NCBI GenBank assembly: GCA_009602725.1
Contig: WELB01000148.1
Location: forward strand, 16,718-36,651
From: Spirogloea muscicola
Taxonomy: Eukaryota > Streptophyta > Zygnematophyceae > Spirogloeales > Spirogloeaceae
Length of the DNA stretch: 19,934 nt
Direction: 5' to 3'
Below the pieces are notes generated by a model. It worked only from the letters and a program-made list of their open reading frames with translations, made no database searches and was not told the DNA's origin. This document shows positions 1 through 9,424 of the stretch, in pieces. The position numbers and the translations under genes were made by a program. The first letter of the stretch is position 1, and the number at the start of each line of letters is the position of its first letter.

Positions 1-1291
1 GCGCAGGCTCGCGCGACCGGCGAGGCGCTCGGCGCCGCGGGCCTCGGCATCACGCGCGTTGTCACCTCGCCGTTCCTGCGCTGCGTGCAGACCACTGCGC
101 AGGTGCTGGCTGGCTTGGCGGCGGCCGCCGAGCGCGCCAGCGGCGTCCAGCCTCAGCCGGACGTCAAGGTAGTCGGCCAGCCTCTCCGAGCTCTCAGCAG
201 TCCAATAATCCCATAGCAGCTGTGGCCATTGGCGCCGACAGAGTATACTTGATCATTACTCCCAGTTAAGATGTCATAATACTTAGTACTAAAATTTTAG
301 CTGATAACTAGATCTTGCATGCCAGGTATCGATCGACTGCGGTCTGGGAGAGATCATGAGCCCGCGCGCGATACGGTTGCCGCCGTCCACGCGCGGCCGC
401 GACGACAACGACCCGACCGTCTGGCTGGCGCCGCGCGCGGACCTGGAGGCGCTCCTCCCGACCGACTCGCTCGACCGCTCCGTGCGGCCGCTACTTGACC
501 AGGTCAGTCCAGCCTCCGTGCACCGCAACAGGCATGTCTACGCCCGGGCCGGGCACTTCACAGATAGACATGTCTGTCGTCAAGCCTGGCTTACCGCACC
601 CTGAATTGCTGGCAGCTGCCAGCGTTTCTTGAGGTGGAGGTCATGAGCCACATGCGCTTTGCGAATGCGTTCGAGGCCATCGCCGACCAGTTTCCAGATG
701 AGAACATCCTCTGCATCTCCCATGGTTGGCCTCTTACCAGATGTCAAGCCCTTGTCGGAGCCAAGTTGGTCAAAGCTTGCAATGACATTGGTCAAAGCTT
801 GCAATGACCTAAGAAAGTCATGACACTGTGCCGAAGCTTCGATTACACATGTGCTATTGAGATACAGCATAACATGGTTTGCCAAGATCTTTGATCATAT
901 AAGTCTCTTCAAACACTGCTTTCTTGGCCGTTCGGTCAACTATATATCACCTGGATCACTATGCTCTGAGATTGACATGTGCTTCACAGAGGTAGTTTTG
1001 CATTATCAAGATCTGCATATAGCCGAGGTGCGACCAGATGCGGCCAGATCAAGCTGGGTTGACAGCATGTTCATATTTCTGCAATTACTACAATGCTGGG
1101 TTGCAGGCGAAGGCGTATCCGTCTCAGTGTCTCGCCTCGTGCCGGTGACTGTGTATGCTGTGGCGTACTGTGGCTACTCGGTGGCACAACGGCCCGTCTT
1201 CTTGCTCCACCCGGAGCTTACGCAGCGTCCAGGCGGGGAGTGGGAGCTAGTGTCCCAGCCGGAGACAACTGGCGTGTCCTGGATTTTGTAG
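1..1291 (+). CDS. Histidine phosphatase superfamily protein (phosphoglycerate-mutase-like), 3' part, four exons
   Basis: Partial gene; the 5' end lies before the window. The exons I assign are 1-168, 326-502, 616-724 and 1107-1291, with GT-AG introns of 157, 113 and 382 bp. Phases agree at every junction and the gene stops at TAG 1289-1291, giving 212 residues. Exon 1 reads TRVVTSPFLRCVQTTAQ, the conserved SPxxRCxQT segment with the phosphate-binding Arg. Exon 2 has GLGE, the usual GL-E turn of the family. Exon 3 ends ENILCISH, and the split codon across intron 3 gives the HGEG that contains the second catalytic His. The expected N-terminal RHG motif must lie in the missing exon(s). Exon 4 holds the last strands (TVYAVAYCGYS). 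Members of this superfamily form a phospho-His intermediate and act on sugar phosphates, proteins or other phosphoesters. The plant-like and UBASH3-like branch is the closest in feel, but substrate and location cannot be told. The family call is firm; the exact exon edges are likely but inferred. Confidence 0.88.
766..809 (+). repeat. 22-bp tandem duplication inside intron 3 of the phosphatase gene
   Basis: Two adjacent copies, 766-787 and 788-809, both begin TTGGTCAAAGCTTGCAATGA and differ only at the last base. They lie 40 bp into the third intron. This is a simple recent slippage or duplication event with no coding effect. Confidence 0.9.
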
Positions 1292-3117
1292 CATGCATAT
1301 CGCGAATGTTTATGGAATGGCCTGTATCTAAGAGAGACTGGCATATGATAGATAGAAGAGGATTTCCTTTGGCGCCTTCACACATTGGTAGAAGGACCAT
1401 ATTGCCGCTAGCATTTCTTCTTCCACTTGCTCAAATGTCTTACCTACTACACAAGACTTGATTCAGCGTTCAGTAAGCGGTGTGCACATTGGCAGATGAT
1501 GAACTCGTGTATAGTGATGGCTGAAAGTTTGGATATGCATGGTGAGAGATCTTCTGTGATACACTGCAGTCCATTGCTCCCTTTCGGCGGTCTTGCCTTA
1601 CGGGCACCCTTGACACAACATTCCATCAGGCCTCTGTGTGAAAAACCCGCAAGGCATGTCTCGATGACAATGCTCTAGATGCTTTTCCCCCTGGCGGAAT
1701 GTGGCAGCGTCTTTACATCTCTTCGGGCACTCCGACATGGTGGACGTGAGAAAGACCACCTAAGCTGCCAGCACAAGAATTTGTGTCGTTGAAAAACAAT
1801 AAGATGACCTATCCAAGCATTTCGAGCTACTGCACAATACCACACCACACCACACAAAGAAAGACTCAAAAGGACACACAGTAGTGTGCCAGTCTCAGAT
1901 ATTCGCAGAGGTCCCCACTGTTGAAAAATACAGCCCTTGCGCCACGATGCAGCAGTGTAGTGCAGATGTCACGAGCCTTGATATCTGCAGGTCAAGACGA
2001 CTTGCAGTGATGGACTTGGAGGCCCTGCAACTCAAAGAAGGCAAGGGGCCACCCCCATGGGAGCCCCTATCTCCCCTTTTGCTCTGAATCAGGACGTCAA
2101 AAGGACAGCTTGAGGTGAACTATTGCAAGCTTGAGATAAGCTGATAGCTACAGGGTAGCTAAGATGCAAGAGCAAGAAAGAAAGGCAGAAGGTGGCTCGT
2201 ATGGAGGGACATGAGTAGGGCAGTCTAAGGCGTTTACATTTGATACTGATCTCTATCCAGAGACCCTTATGAGAATTTCGTACATCTGCCGCCATGTGCC
2301 ACTTCGAGAGTAAAACGCACACCCAAAAATCACTGGCACCACACAGCAGCATTAGCATCAAGGCCTCACAGGCCCCGTGTAATGATCAGCTTCCAGCTGT
2401 CAACGACGCAGTTGCCTCTGTCTGATCGGGCATTGCTCTGCTGCATCTCAAGCTAGCACTGACTTTGAAGTCTTGGCAACAAGACGTTATTGCCTGCGCC
2501 TCTTTTATCGTTTCAAGTACAAACTTTCTGCAAGTTTACACAGTCGTCCACTTATTCCTATTTTAACAATTCCTATTATAACAAGCAGGAATGATTTTTG
2601 AATGTCCCTCACAACTGGCAGCGAGCTCTGCTACACCTGCCATGGATGACTCTCTGTGCTTCCCTTCTTATTAGCAGCCCTGATGGGCCGAGAAAGACAT
2701 GCAATTCACTCAGAGCACTCCTATGTGGGGCTCAGATTGGTGCCATTGACACTAGCAGCATCAGCAATGTTTCGAAAGCCAAGAGCACGCGCAAGTTAGC
2801 AGCAGATACAAGCGAGCCGGCCAATCTGCAGCAAGAAAACAATCTATGTGATGCCCTCAACTGCCAGAAATTGGCCACGTCAACTACGGGTAGGACAGAC
2901 AGATCAGTGCTATATAAACTCAATTCTTGCCTTCTACATCTGCTAAGCTCCATATAATGGCATGAGATCCGCTGCATTTGTAGATCTAGAAGGGCACTCC
3001 CACCAGCAAATGGCGATTGTCCCCTCTGAAGTCAGATTCTTCTTCCTGTTCTGAGTGACCAAGCAGTGACTGCCTCGTGCCAAGGAGCCATGGATGTAGA
3101 TGCTAGCGTAGATGCTA
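1292..3117. other. No recognisable gene
   Basis: This stretch follows the phosphatase stop codon and includes that gene's 3' UTR. Open frames here are short (the longest is 119 codons, plus strand, 2598-2957) and none shows a domain or a convincing exon with matched splice sites on either strand. Base composition is near-neutral and unlike the GC-rich exons on both sides. I see only intergenic sequence. Confidence 0.5.
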
Positions 3118-3182
3118 GCTGCTACGTCATTTGATGTGCTTTGCCTTTGTACCTGGCCATTTTGGCCTTCGATTGTTTCGAA
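3118..3182 (+). repeat. 65-bp direct repeat, copy 1 (partner 18645-18709)
   Basis: This 65-bp segment starts GCTGCTACGT and ends GATTGTTTCGAA. It aligns without gaps to 18645-18709 in the same orientation, with only scattered substitutions (shared core: TTTGATGTGCTTTGCCTTTG). The two copies are about 15.5 kb apart and both sit at the edge of a cluster of the dispersed repeat described below. It is probably one module of a longer, broken-up repeated element. Confidence 0.85.
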
Positions 3183-3289
3183 TACAAGAAATTTTCCGCC
3201 CATGGAGACGCGAGCACCGAGGAAGCAGCTGTCCAATAGACGAAAGACTCTTCCAATAGAGGGCGATGGCTGTGATTGGCAAGCTCAGA

Positions 3290-3575
3290 GGAGAAGATGA
3301 TTGAAATTCGAAGGGGCCAGAATAGAGCTATAGCACACAACGACTTAACGGGTGAGTGATGATCAAAATCCCCTGATGAGCAGCCGCAGATCAGAGAAAC
3401 TAGTCTCCGGGTAGCGAGTCGCCTGTCTATACCCAGAAGCTGCAGCCAAACGCGACCAGCACGCCGACGCAACGCGTGAGCCATTGACCGCTGCAGCGAT
3501 ACTATCAGGCGCATGGGCTGTGGAAAGCCAGCCCACAAATACGGACAAGGTCCTTGAAGGGTAAGTGGCTCTCCC
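3290..3575 (-). repeat. Dispersed repeat cluster, minus orientation (several modules)
   Basis: Contains AATTCGAAGGGGCCAGAAT (about 3304), a module at 3375-3422 (GAGCAGCCGCAGATCAGAGA onward) that is the reverse complement of 18729-18775 with a few changes, and a core copy at about 3500-3575 (GGGCTGTGGAAAGCCAGCCC, then GACAAGGTCC). These modules recur at 3735-3822, 4640-5280, 6846-7232 and 18295-19400. No transposase or reverse transcriptase is visible within them. Confidence 0.75.
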
Positions 3576-3734
3576 AACGAGAGAGAGAAAGGGATGACCG
3601 TGTATTAAGAGATGGAGTGCCTGTGTGGGTATTTACAAATGCAAGCACATTGACAAATGTATTTCACTTGCTGCTAAGCTGACCCGCTCAAGAAAGGCGC
3701 GCGGTGCGCATGAGATGATAGGGAGGCCAATCCA

Positions 3735-3822
3735 AGCCAATACATTGTCCAGGCAAATGGGGCAAGGGCTGTGAATAGCCAGCCAGAAGTTATTGACAAG
3801 GTCCGAAGGGGCCAAAAGCTTC
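3735..3822 (-). repeat. Dispersed repeat core copy abutting the cox1 insertion
   Basis: Reads, in order, AATGGGGCAAGGGCTGTGAA, then TAGCCAGCC, then TTGACAAGGTCCGAAGGGGC. On the minus strand this is the core order (GGCCCCTTCGGACCTTGTCA, GGGCTGGC-like, CAGCCC, TTGCCCC, CATT) seen in the other copies. The end of this unit and the end of the mitochondrial fragment meet at about 3819-3822. Confidence 0.8.
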
Positions 3823-4122
3823 CAATTAAGATAGGAACAAACCAATTACCAAATCCACCAATCATAGCAGGCATAACCAATAAATAATTCATCAAAAAAG
3901 CATGAAACATGTAACATGAACATGAACATGATGTAATGAAACATTATACATTTGATAATTACCACCCCAAAATCTGAATTCCAGGTTATGCTAATTCCAT
4001 ACGAATTATTACAGTATAGCATGTACCCATAACCCGTCCCGCAATAGCACCAAAAATTTGATATAAGGTACCTATATCTTTGTGGTTAGTTAAAAAAGCC
4101 ACCACAAGAAAAAAATTTTCAT
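3820..4122 (-). pseudogene. cox1: Nuclear copy of a mitochondrial cox1 fragment (NUMT), broken
   Basis: On the minus strand, from an ATG at 4122 down to about 3820, the sequence encodes the start of cytochrome c oxidase subunit I in pieces. The order is WWLF, then a one-base deletion causing a frameshift, then [18 protein letters not shown], an extra codon, VMGTC, IRMELA, a TAA where the family has Gln, PG-QIL, more stops, a scrambled stretch made of CATGTT-type repeats (about 3912-3932), and then [18 protein letters not shown]. After Gly the reading runs straight into an unrelated dispersed repeat. The piece covers only about the first 90 residues of a protein of roughly 520 residues. In-frame stops, the frameshift, AT-rich composition unlike its surroundings and the abrupt end all mark an inactive mitochondrial insertion. 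The origin call is very firm; the exact right end is approximate. Confidence 0.95.
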
Positions 4123-4640
4123 TTAAAGGCACATAAAGGCACAGGAGCAAAGCACGAGGCTCGAGGCAGGACGGCCACCGTTCGACAGCGTGTCGGTGCT
4201 AGCCGCCTGGAGATTCGGTGGGCCCTGATGGGCGGTGTCCCCCATGCGTGCGTGCGTGCGTGAGGCCCAAATCCAATCCTGTAACGGGCGGCGCTGCTTT
4301 TTCAGGCTGCGCGCTGGTGGGCTCGAAGACCAGTCTTCTGGCTGGAGGTGGCCTTAGCCACCGGCTAACCACCGACGGGTACGTGGAGACATGCTCTCCA
4401 GTATTAGAGGGTGTGAAGGTCGTCAGGCGAGCCTCAAAACTTTCCCTTCTCCTCAGTGACGTGGTGGCCCAAAGATGCTGCTACTATTTTAGAGCCTGCC
4501 AAGTAAGCAGCGGGGAGGAGAGTCGAGACGAGAAGTGGGGGTTGGGGTCCTGGGCCCCAGAATGTGGCAGCGGCTTTCTCGCTGATACCAGCTGCAGACT
4601 TTCGTGACGACAAGGGGCCCCACAAACATAGTGGGCCCCT
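4123..4640. other. Non-coding stretch with short simple repeats
   Basis: No domain is visible in either strand. It holds a 10-bp tandem pair (AAAGGCACAT / AAAGGCACAG, about 4125-4144) directly next to the cox1 fragment, and a (GCGT) run at about 4245-4262. Confidence 0.5.
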
Positions 4641-4965
4641 CAAAAGTCGTAAGACATATTTCTGGGCTGGCCACTCACAGCCATCTCTGGAAGAGCTCTC
4701 TCTCTGGAAAAAGGCCGGTGGGGCCGGCAAGGCAACCGGTCAGCTCGGTTCTGCCACATCGAATCTGGGGCAAAAAGTGTCGCTGATGTCGCCACGTTTA
4801 GGCTTGAGTGCGCGAGTGGACGCCCCGCACCGCGGCTCACGTCCGACCAGCGACCGAGTCGAGGAGCTGAGCTGGGAAAGAAGTGGCACTCCCAATGGGG
4901 GCAAGGGCTGTGAAAAGCTAAGCCCAAAAAAGATTTGACAAAGGTTCGAAGGGGCCAAATGATGG
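4640..4965. repeat. Dispersed repeat cluster with a well preserved minus-orientation core copy
   Basis: At about 4646-4700 there is a plus-orientation half copy (TTTCTGGGCTGGCCACTCAC, then AGCC). At 4881-4965 there is a full minus-orientation core: GTGGCACTCCCAATGGGGGC, AAGGGCTGTGAAAAGC, then GACAAAGGTTCGAAGGGGCC. The latter is the near-perfect reverse complement of 6947-7030. Confidence 0.82.
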
Positions 4966-5059
4966 AGTGGCCTAAACAGCGGTAAGCAGCTACGAAAGGG
5001 CCTGAAGATGCTATGTCAGACCGCGGGAGGATGGACCACTCAGTAGTTACGAGTGAGGA

Positions 5060-5290
5060 GCCTCAAATCCGACAGACTAGCTGCCGGAGAAGTATATCCC
5101 TGACGAGAGCCGGAGGCCGAGCTGGGAAAGAGTTTTTCCAATTTGGACCTTGTAAGTTCTTTTGGGCTGGCCTTTCCCAGCCCCTACCTTCTGTTGTCGA
5201 GCACTTCTATTTCAATTTAGGGCAATGGCTGTGAGAGGCCAGCCCAAAAGGAATGCCAGAGGTTAGAAAGGGCCAAATGGCGCAAAAAGC
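5060..5290. repeat. Foldback (MITE-like) repeat unit, about 140 bp, with a flanking module
   Basis: The left arm at 5142-5186 (TTTGGACCTTGTAAGTTCTT, then TTGGGCTGGC) is repeated inverted at about 5230-5277 (GAGAGGCCAGCCCAAAAGGA, then a degenerate TAGAAAGGGCCAAA). The unit can fold into one long imperfect hairpin. No open frame of note lies between the arms, which fits a non-autonomous miniature inverted-repeat element or a simple foldback of the core repeat. A degenerate copy of the 3375-3422 module lies just before it at about 5056-5090. Confidence 0.7.
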
Positions 5291-6845
5291 AGGATACTTT
5301 TCTCCTGGCTCACCAGAGCCGCAAGCTGCGCTACAGGAGCTGGTCACGGTGGCTAGAGAAGAGGCGCGCGGCGCACATGGGTGGTTGGATGGGAGGCCCA
5401 ATCAAGCCAAGACACTGTTCAGGGGCTACAGGGGCGAAGCCCCTATGCTGAACGGGTCTAAGTAACAGAGCGAGATCTGGTCTAGGTGGGAAGAGCAGAG
5501 TTCCGCTGAACCTCCCCAAATGCTGGATCGGGCCTTACTGCCCAATTCTGTTATAGCCACCGCCTCTGTTGATCAGAGCTTCTTCTTCACTCTAGACCTC
5601 GTTGTTCTGGCTGGCCTTCCCAGCCTCCTTGGAGAAGGCTCTCTTCAAAGGCTGCACAGGAGCCTGTACGCATAAGCATCATTGGCTGCAATGCAGCTCA
5701 ACAGTGAGAAGTCAGAAGCCACAGGGTTTATTAAGCTGGAACATTATTAGATAATGAGTGCCCAACGACATAACGTGCAGTAGCCGTTGCCCAACCATCG
5801 AATCGATGCATTGATGAAGTGGATAAGTGGGTGTAGCCTCAGCCGCATGACCTCATAGCCTGCTTCAGACGCCACCTACATCCATGGACTCGGGATTTAG
5901 TGCCCAAGATGAGTCGAGGCCTAGCAGACTTGCCAAGCGGGTATTACGACCAACCTTATCGGCAGGGACGCTCTGTTGAGCCCTAGATCTGGCTACAGAG
6001 GTCGACCACAGCTTTTGCAGAAAGCTCAGTCCTCCATTTTACTCTTGAGAGCAATAACGTCATCTGGAAGAATTGCTCTTTCCCACTTCTTGCCCCATCC
6101 GGCCCTTTCAGACCTTGTCCATTCCTTCGGGCCTCTCACAGCCACTGCTCTCAAATTGGACGCGCTGTTTGTTTTCCCTCCCTTGGGGACCTGTTCCTGT
6201 GACAGGCATGCATTGGATGGCAACCAACGGCTTACGTTACTTGACCGCGAAAGATGCACGGTGCCATCAGGCAAACGCGTGTGTATAGAGTATTGCATTG
6301 AGTGGGGATCACAGACACAAGCCGTCGGGAACATACCAAAGCTCAGTTTCTTAAAAGCATCTCGATTTACGCCAAGCCCTAACCGGGGGGTTTAACTGGC
6401 CAGCCAAGGCACGAGCCGCCTCGTGGGATTGGGGGGGGGGCGGCTCTGGTAAAATCCCCTGATGCTCAGATGCCATTGCCACGTGTTGCACGATCTCGGC
6501 ACGTGGCCGCTGGCCGTGCCCCCGGCGGCGGAATGCGGGCGGCCATTTTTGTCTTAGAGCGGCCCGGGCGAACCCGCCTGGTGGGCCCGGACTCCCCCCT
6601 CCCTCCCCGCTTAGCGCTAAGTCGCTTACCAGCGCCCTCGCCCGGCCGTCAGGCCTGCTGCCCACCTGCCCCCTCCCCGCCTCCCTCCTTATTGCCCGCC
6701 ACGAACGGCGGCGCGCCCTGTGCTCCCCCCCTCCTCTCCCGCCANGAGCCACTTCTCTCCCTCTCCCCCCGGCGCGCCGTCCCGTCTCCCCTCAGCTCCC
6801 CTCCCCCTTCGCATACCACTCTCATCTTTGCACTAGATCGATGCA
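5291..6845. other. Intergenic, sparse repeat fragments, one ambiguous base
   Basis: No recognised gene. Repeat-core fragments occur at about 5605-5650 (GGCTGGCCTTCCCAGCC) and 6098-6165 (TTTCAGACCTTGTCCATTCC, then CGGGCCTCTCACAGCC). From about 6550 to 6815 the plus strand becomes C/T-rich and GC-rich. The base at 6745 is N, an unresolved assembly position. Frames crossing this block on either strand are low-complexity and I do not call them. Confidence 0.5.
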
Positions 6846-7235
6846 AGCGCGGCCAGAGTAACTGGTGACTGGGAGAGGCCAGCCCAAAAGAGAGGACAAG
6901 GATCTGCCTGAACAATGTAGAGAAGGGGAGGCTAGCAGCCCCTCCGTCATTTGGCCCCTTCGAACCTTTGTCAATTCTTTTCGGGCTGGCTTTTCACAAG
7001 CCCTTGCCCCCATTGGGAGTGCCACTTCTCTAGCAAAGCCAGCCCAAAGAAGAATGGACAACGTCCAAATCCAAAGGAAAAAGTGCCGGAAAAAGCAAGC
7101 GCGGCCAGATTAACTGGTGGCTGGGAGAGGCCAGCCCAAAAGAATGGACAAGGTCTGAAAAAGGACTAAACTGCAAAAATAGGCCACCCTTTCATTCTAT
7201 GGGCTGTGATTGGCCAGCCCAGAAAGAGGAATGAA
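6846..7235. repeat. Dispersed repeat cluster with a second foldback unit
   Basis: A minus-orientation copy at about 6846-6905 (GCAAGCGCGGCCAGAGTAAC, then TGGGAGAGGCCAGCCC) is repeated nearly exactly at 7095-7160 and, in reverse complement, at about 18990-19055. A full plus-orientation core lies at 6949-7031, followed at 7034-7080 by an inverted arm (AAGCCAGCCCAAAGAAGAAT, then GGACAACGTCC). So 6949-7080 forms a foldback unit much like 5142-5280. A last partial copy (GGGCTGTGATTGGCCAGCCC) lies at 7201-7220. Confidence 0.82.
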
Positions 7236-7362
7236 CAACCTCTCTCTCCTCCTCCCTCTCCTTGTCTTCTCTCCACCCCTCTCTCTCCCTCTCTCTCTAA
7301 CTCTCTCTCCCCCTCTCCCCCGCTCCCTCTCTCCCCCCGCCACTTTCTCCCCCCCTCTTCCA
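7236..7362 (+). repeat. Long polypyrimidine (C/T) tract upstream of the USP gene
   Basis: Almost uninterrupted C and T, with CTCTCTCC and CCCTCTCC units, for about 125 bp. It ends about 320 bp before the likely start codon at 7680. Similar C/T-rich runs appear in the introns of the same gene (7860-7935, 8890-8935), so this is a compositional habit of the locus. Polypurine-polypyrimidine tracts can form triplex DNA and are common in promoters. A regulatory role here is inference. Confidence 0.75.
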
Positions 7363-7679
7363 GAAACAGCGCTTCAGCTCCCCAATAGCCGGGGGGCTTG
7401 GGTGCTGCATACACCCAGCTTCTCGGCCCCCTGCACCTTTTCAGTGCTTGCCTTCGTACTCGGCCACTCAGGCCCTCCAGCCCTCAACGCACTCCATTTC
7501 CTTCTGCAGCTCGTCCACCATTGCGGCCATTCGCCCGCCGCCGCCGCCCCGCCGCCGCCGCGTTCGCCGCTCCCGCTGATCTTGGCTTGGAGCCCTGCCG
7601 AAGCGGCGGCTGCAGACACCACTGGCCTGTGTGCCCGGCTTCTGCGCCGGGCCCTGCAGAACGGCGCACTGCATTGGCG

Positions 7680-9424
7680 ATGGCCGCCGCGCCGACATCG
7701 TCCGGCCGCGCCGTCGTTGCGGTGGTGGTGGACAAGGACAGCGGCGCCAGCCAGGCTGCGCTGACCTGGGCGCTCGCCCACCTGGCCAATGGCGGCGGCT
7801 CCGAGCTCGTGCTCCTGCACATCGTCACCCGCGTGCCCAACCCAAGTCCGGCCCTTGCTCCCTCCCCCCACCTCCCCCACCTCCCTGCCACCACATCCTC
7901 GCTCCAACCCCCTCCCTCCTCCTCCTCTCTCTTCATCTTGCCAGCCACCAGATTGCCCAGCTCTGGGGTACTGTGTCTGCCGCAGCCAAACGAGCTGCAG
8001 CTCCAATCTCCCCCTCCCCCCCCTTCTAACCCCAACATGAACCACTTCTTCTACGACCTCACTGCCTGCTTCGAGTGCGGGGCAAGACACTGCAGTGGCC
8101 TCTGCTCCTCTATTCAGCTTTGGCGCGCCGCTTAGAACCTCGGCCGCCGCTGCTCGCAGCCAGCAGGTCGCTGCGAGCATGACCGCAAGAACCCACCCAG
8201 AGCTACTGCAGCCTCCACCACTTTCTTCTCTCGCCCCTGCCTTAGCCCTTCCAGCCAGAGCCTTTCTCCTCCCACCCATCCTCTTCACTTTTCTGATTGA
8301 AGTCCCTCCCTCCCTCTCTCCTTGTTGATCGCAGTTGGCACGTATGACTCCGTGAGCGAGTCGAAACGGCTGATCCTGGACGGCCACGTGCGCTTCAAGG
8401 TGCGGCCCTTCTTGGAAAAGCATGCGGCCTTCTGCCGCGGCCGTGGTGCTGGGGCTTCGGCACCAACCATCACCATCCGCATCGGCGAGAACGACTGCGC
8501 CATCACTGGGATCATCGCAGAGGCCGCCGCAGCTGGCGCCACAGCGCTCGTTGTGTCGCGCCCCACCGGCATTTTCGGCAGGTGCGGCATCTGGCCGCTT
8601 GTCTGCGCTGTCTTGGCGCTATGCAGGCTGTGTGGCGACCTTGGTTGCAGCACCCCAGCCATAGGTGCCTGACCTCACCTCACGCCTGCCACTATTGCAC
8701 GACGTGCAGCAGCAAGACCCTGGGCCCATTGGCATCCCAATGTCGCAAGTGCCTGCCACCAGGCTGCACGCTCTTCGTCGTCGCGAAAGGCCGGCTTGTG
8801 CACCAGGAGGCCGCGCCTTGCAGAGAGCTTGTCATCTCTGCCCCAAAGAGCAATGTGCCCCTGACCTGTGGTGCGCTGGTCTTTCCCGCCTTTCTATTTC
8901 CGCTCTTCTCCTCCCTCCCTCCTCCCTCATCACTATGTCCTTCACCAAGCTCCTCTCCATGGCAGGACGGCATGCTTGCCGCAGCTCATAGTCTGTGCGC
9001 CCTGCTGACCTGCTGTTCCTCCCTCTGCTGTACTCGTGCAGACTCCCCAAACACGGCACTCTCGCCGCCGTTGTCCGTGTGTTCAACGCCACAGCACACC
9101 AGCGAAATTGCGCCCTCCCTCAGCGCCTCGGACATTCCCCTACTCTCCGTCGTCTCCATCTCCTCCTCGTCGATCTCCTCATCTGCTTCGACCTCTTCCC
9201 TTTCCCCAACCTCCTCGCTGTGCTCCACGCCTTCGTGGCGGTCAGCCCCAAACTCCAGGCCTGCTCGGGTGAGCCGAGACGGGATCATGGGAAATGACGA
9301 GGATGAGGAGAGCACAATACGTATCTTGCTGGAGAGGACCTCGCTGCTCTCCCTTGTCCGCGATGCCCGCCCCGACGATATCCTCAAGGGCCCCGCTGAT
9401 GAGCTCTGGTGCACGCCTCACTGA
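7680..9424 (+). CDS. Universal stress protein (USP) domain protein with Ser-rich C-terminal tail, four exons
   Basis: Exons 7680-7845, 8335-8581, 8710-8870 and 9042-9424 join in phase to 318 residues, stop TGA 9422-9424. Exon 1 begins MAAAPTSSGRAVVAVVVDKD, followed by ALTWALAHL and SELVLLHIV: the first strand, helix and second strand of a USP alpha/beta fold, close to the N-terminal domain of plant USP proteins. Exon 2 gives the middle (VRPFLEKHAAFC; EAAAAGATALVVSRPTG). Exon 3 completes it with FGSSKTLGPLASQCRKCLPP (split codon included) and TLFVVAKGRLV, the standard final strand. After residue 192 there is a long Ser/Thr/Pro-rich tail and then an acidic stretch (GNDEDEES). In plants a USP domain with such a linker often leads to a kinase or U-box domain; none is seen here. 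The exon 1 donor (A|GTCCGG) is weak, so that edge is the least certain. A strong GTGAGC donor at about 9270 means a longer 3' form is possible. Role: probably a nucleotide-binding stress or signalling module; its ligand is unknown. Confidence 0.8.

Noticed and set aside
851-1106. Upstream part of the plus open frame that contains phosphatase exon 4
   Set aside because: It is intron sequence; the HGEG motif is rebuilt only by joining 724 to 1107, and the upstream part has no resemblance to the family.
2598-2957. 119-codon plus frame
   Set aside because: No domain, composition like intergenic sequence, and overlapping minus frames of similar length. Could be chance.
4218-4938. Several overlapping frames of 95-129 codons
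   Set aside because: They run through dispersed-repeat copies and a simple GCGT repeat; no domain and no splice pattern.
5976-6395. 139-codon plus frame with a minus frame opposite
   Set aside because: It includes a copy of the dispersed repeat (6098-6165) and has no recognisable domain.
7374-8423. Long minus-strand open frame (349 codons)
   Set aside because: It lies opposite the USP exons and the C/T-rich intron, is Gly/Arg/Glu low-complexity and has no domain. It is a shadow of GC-rich coding sequence.
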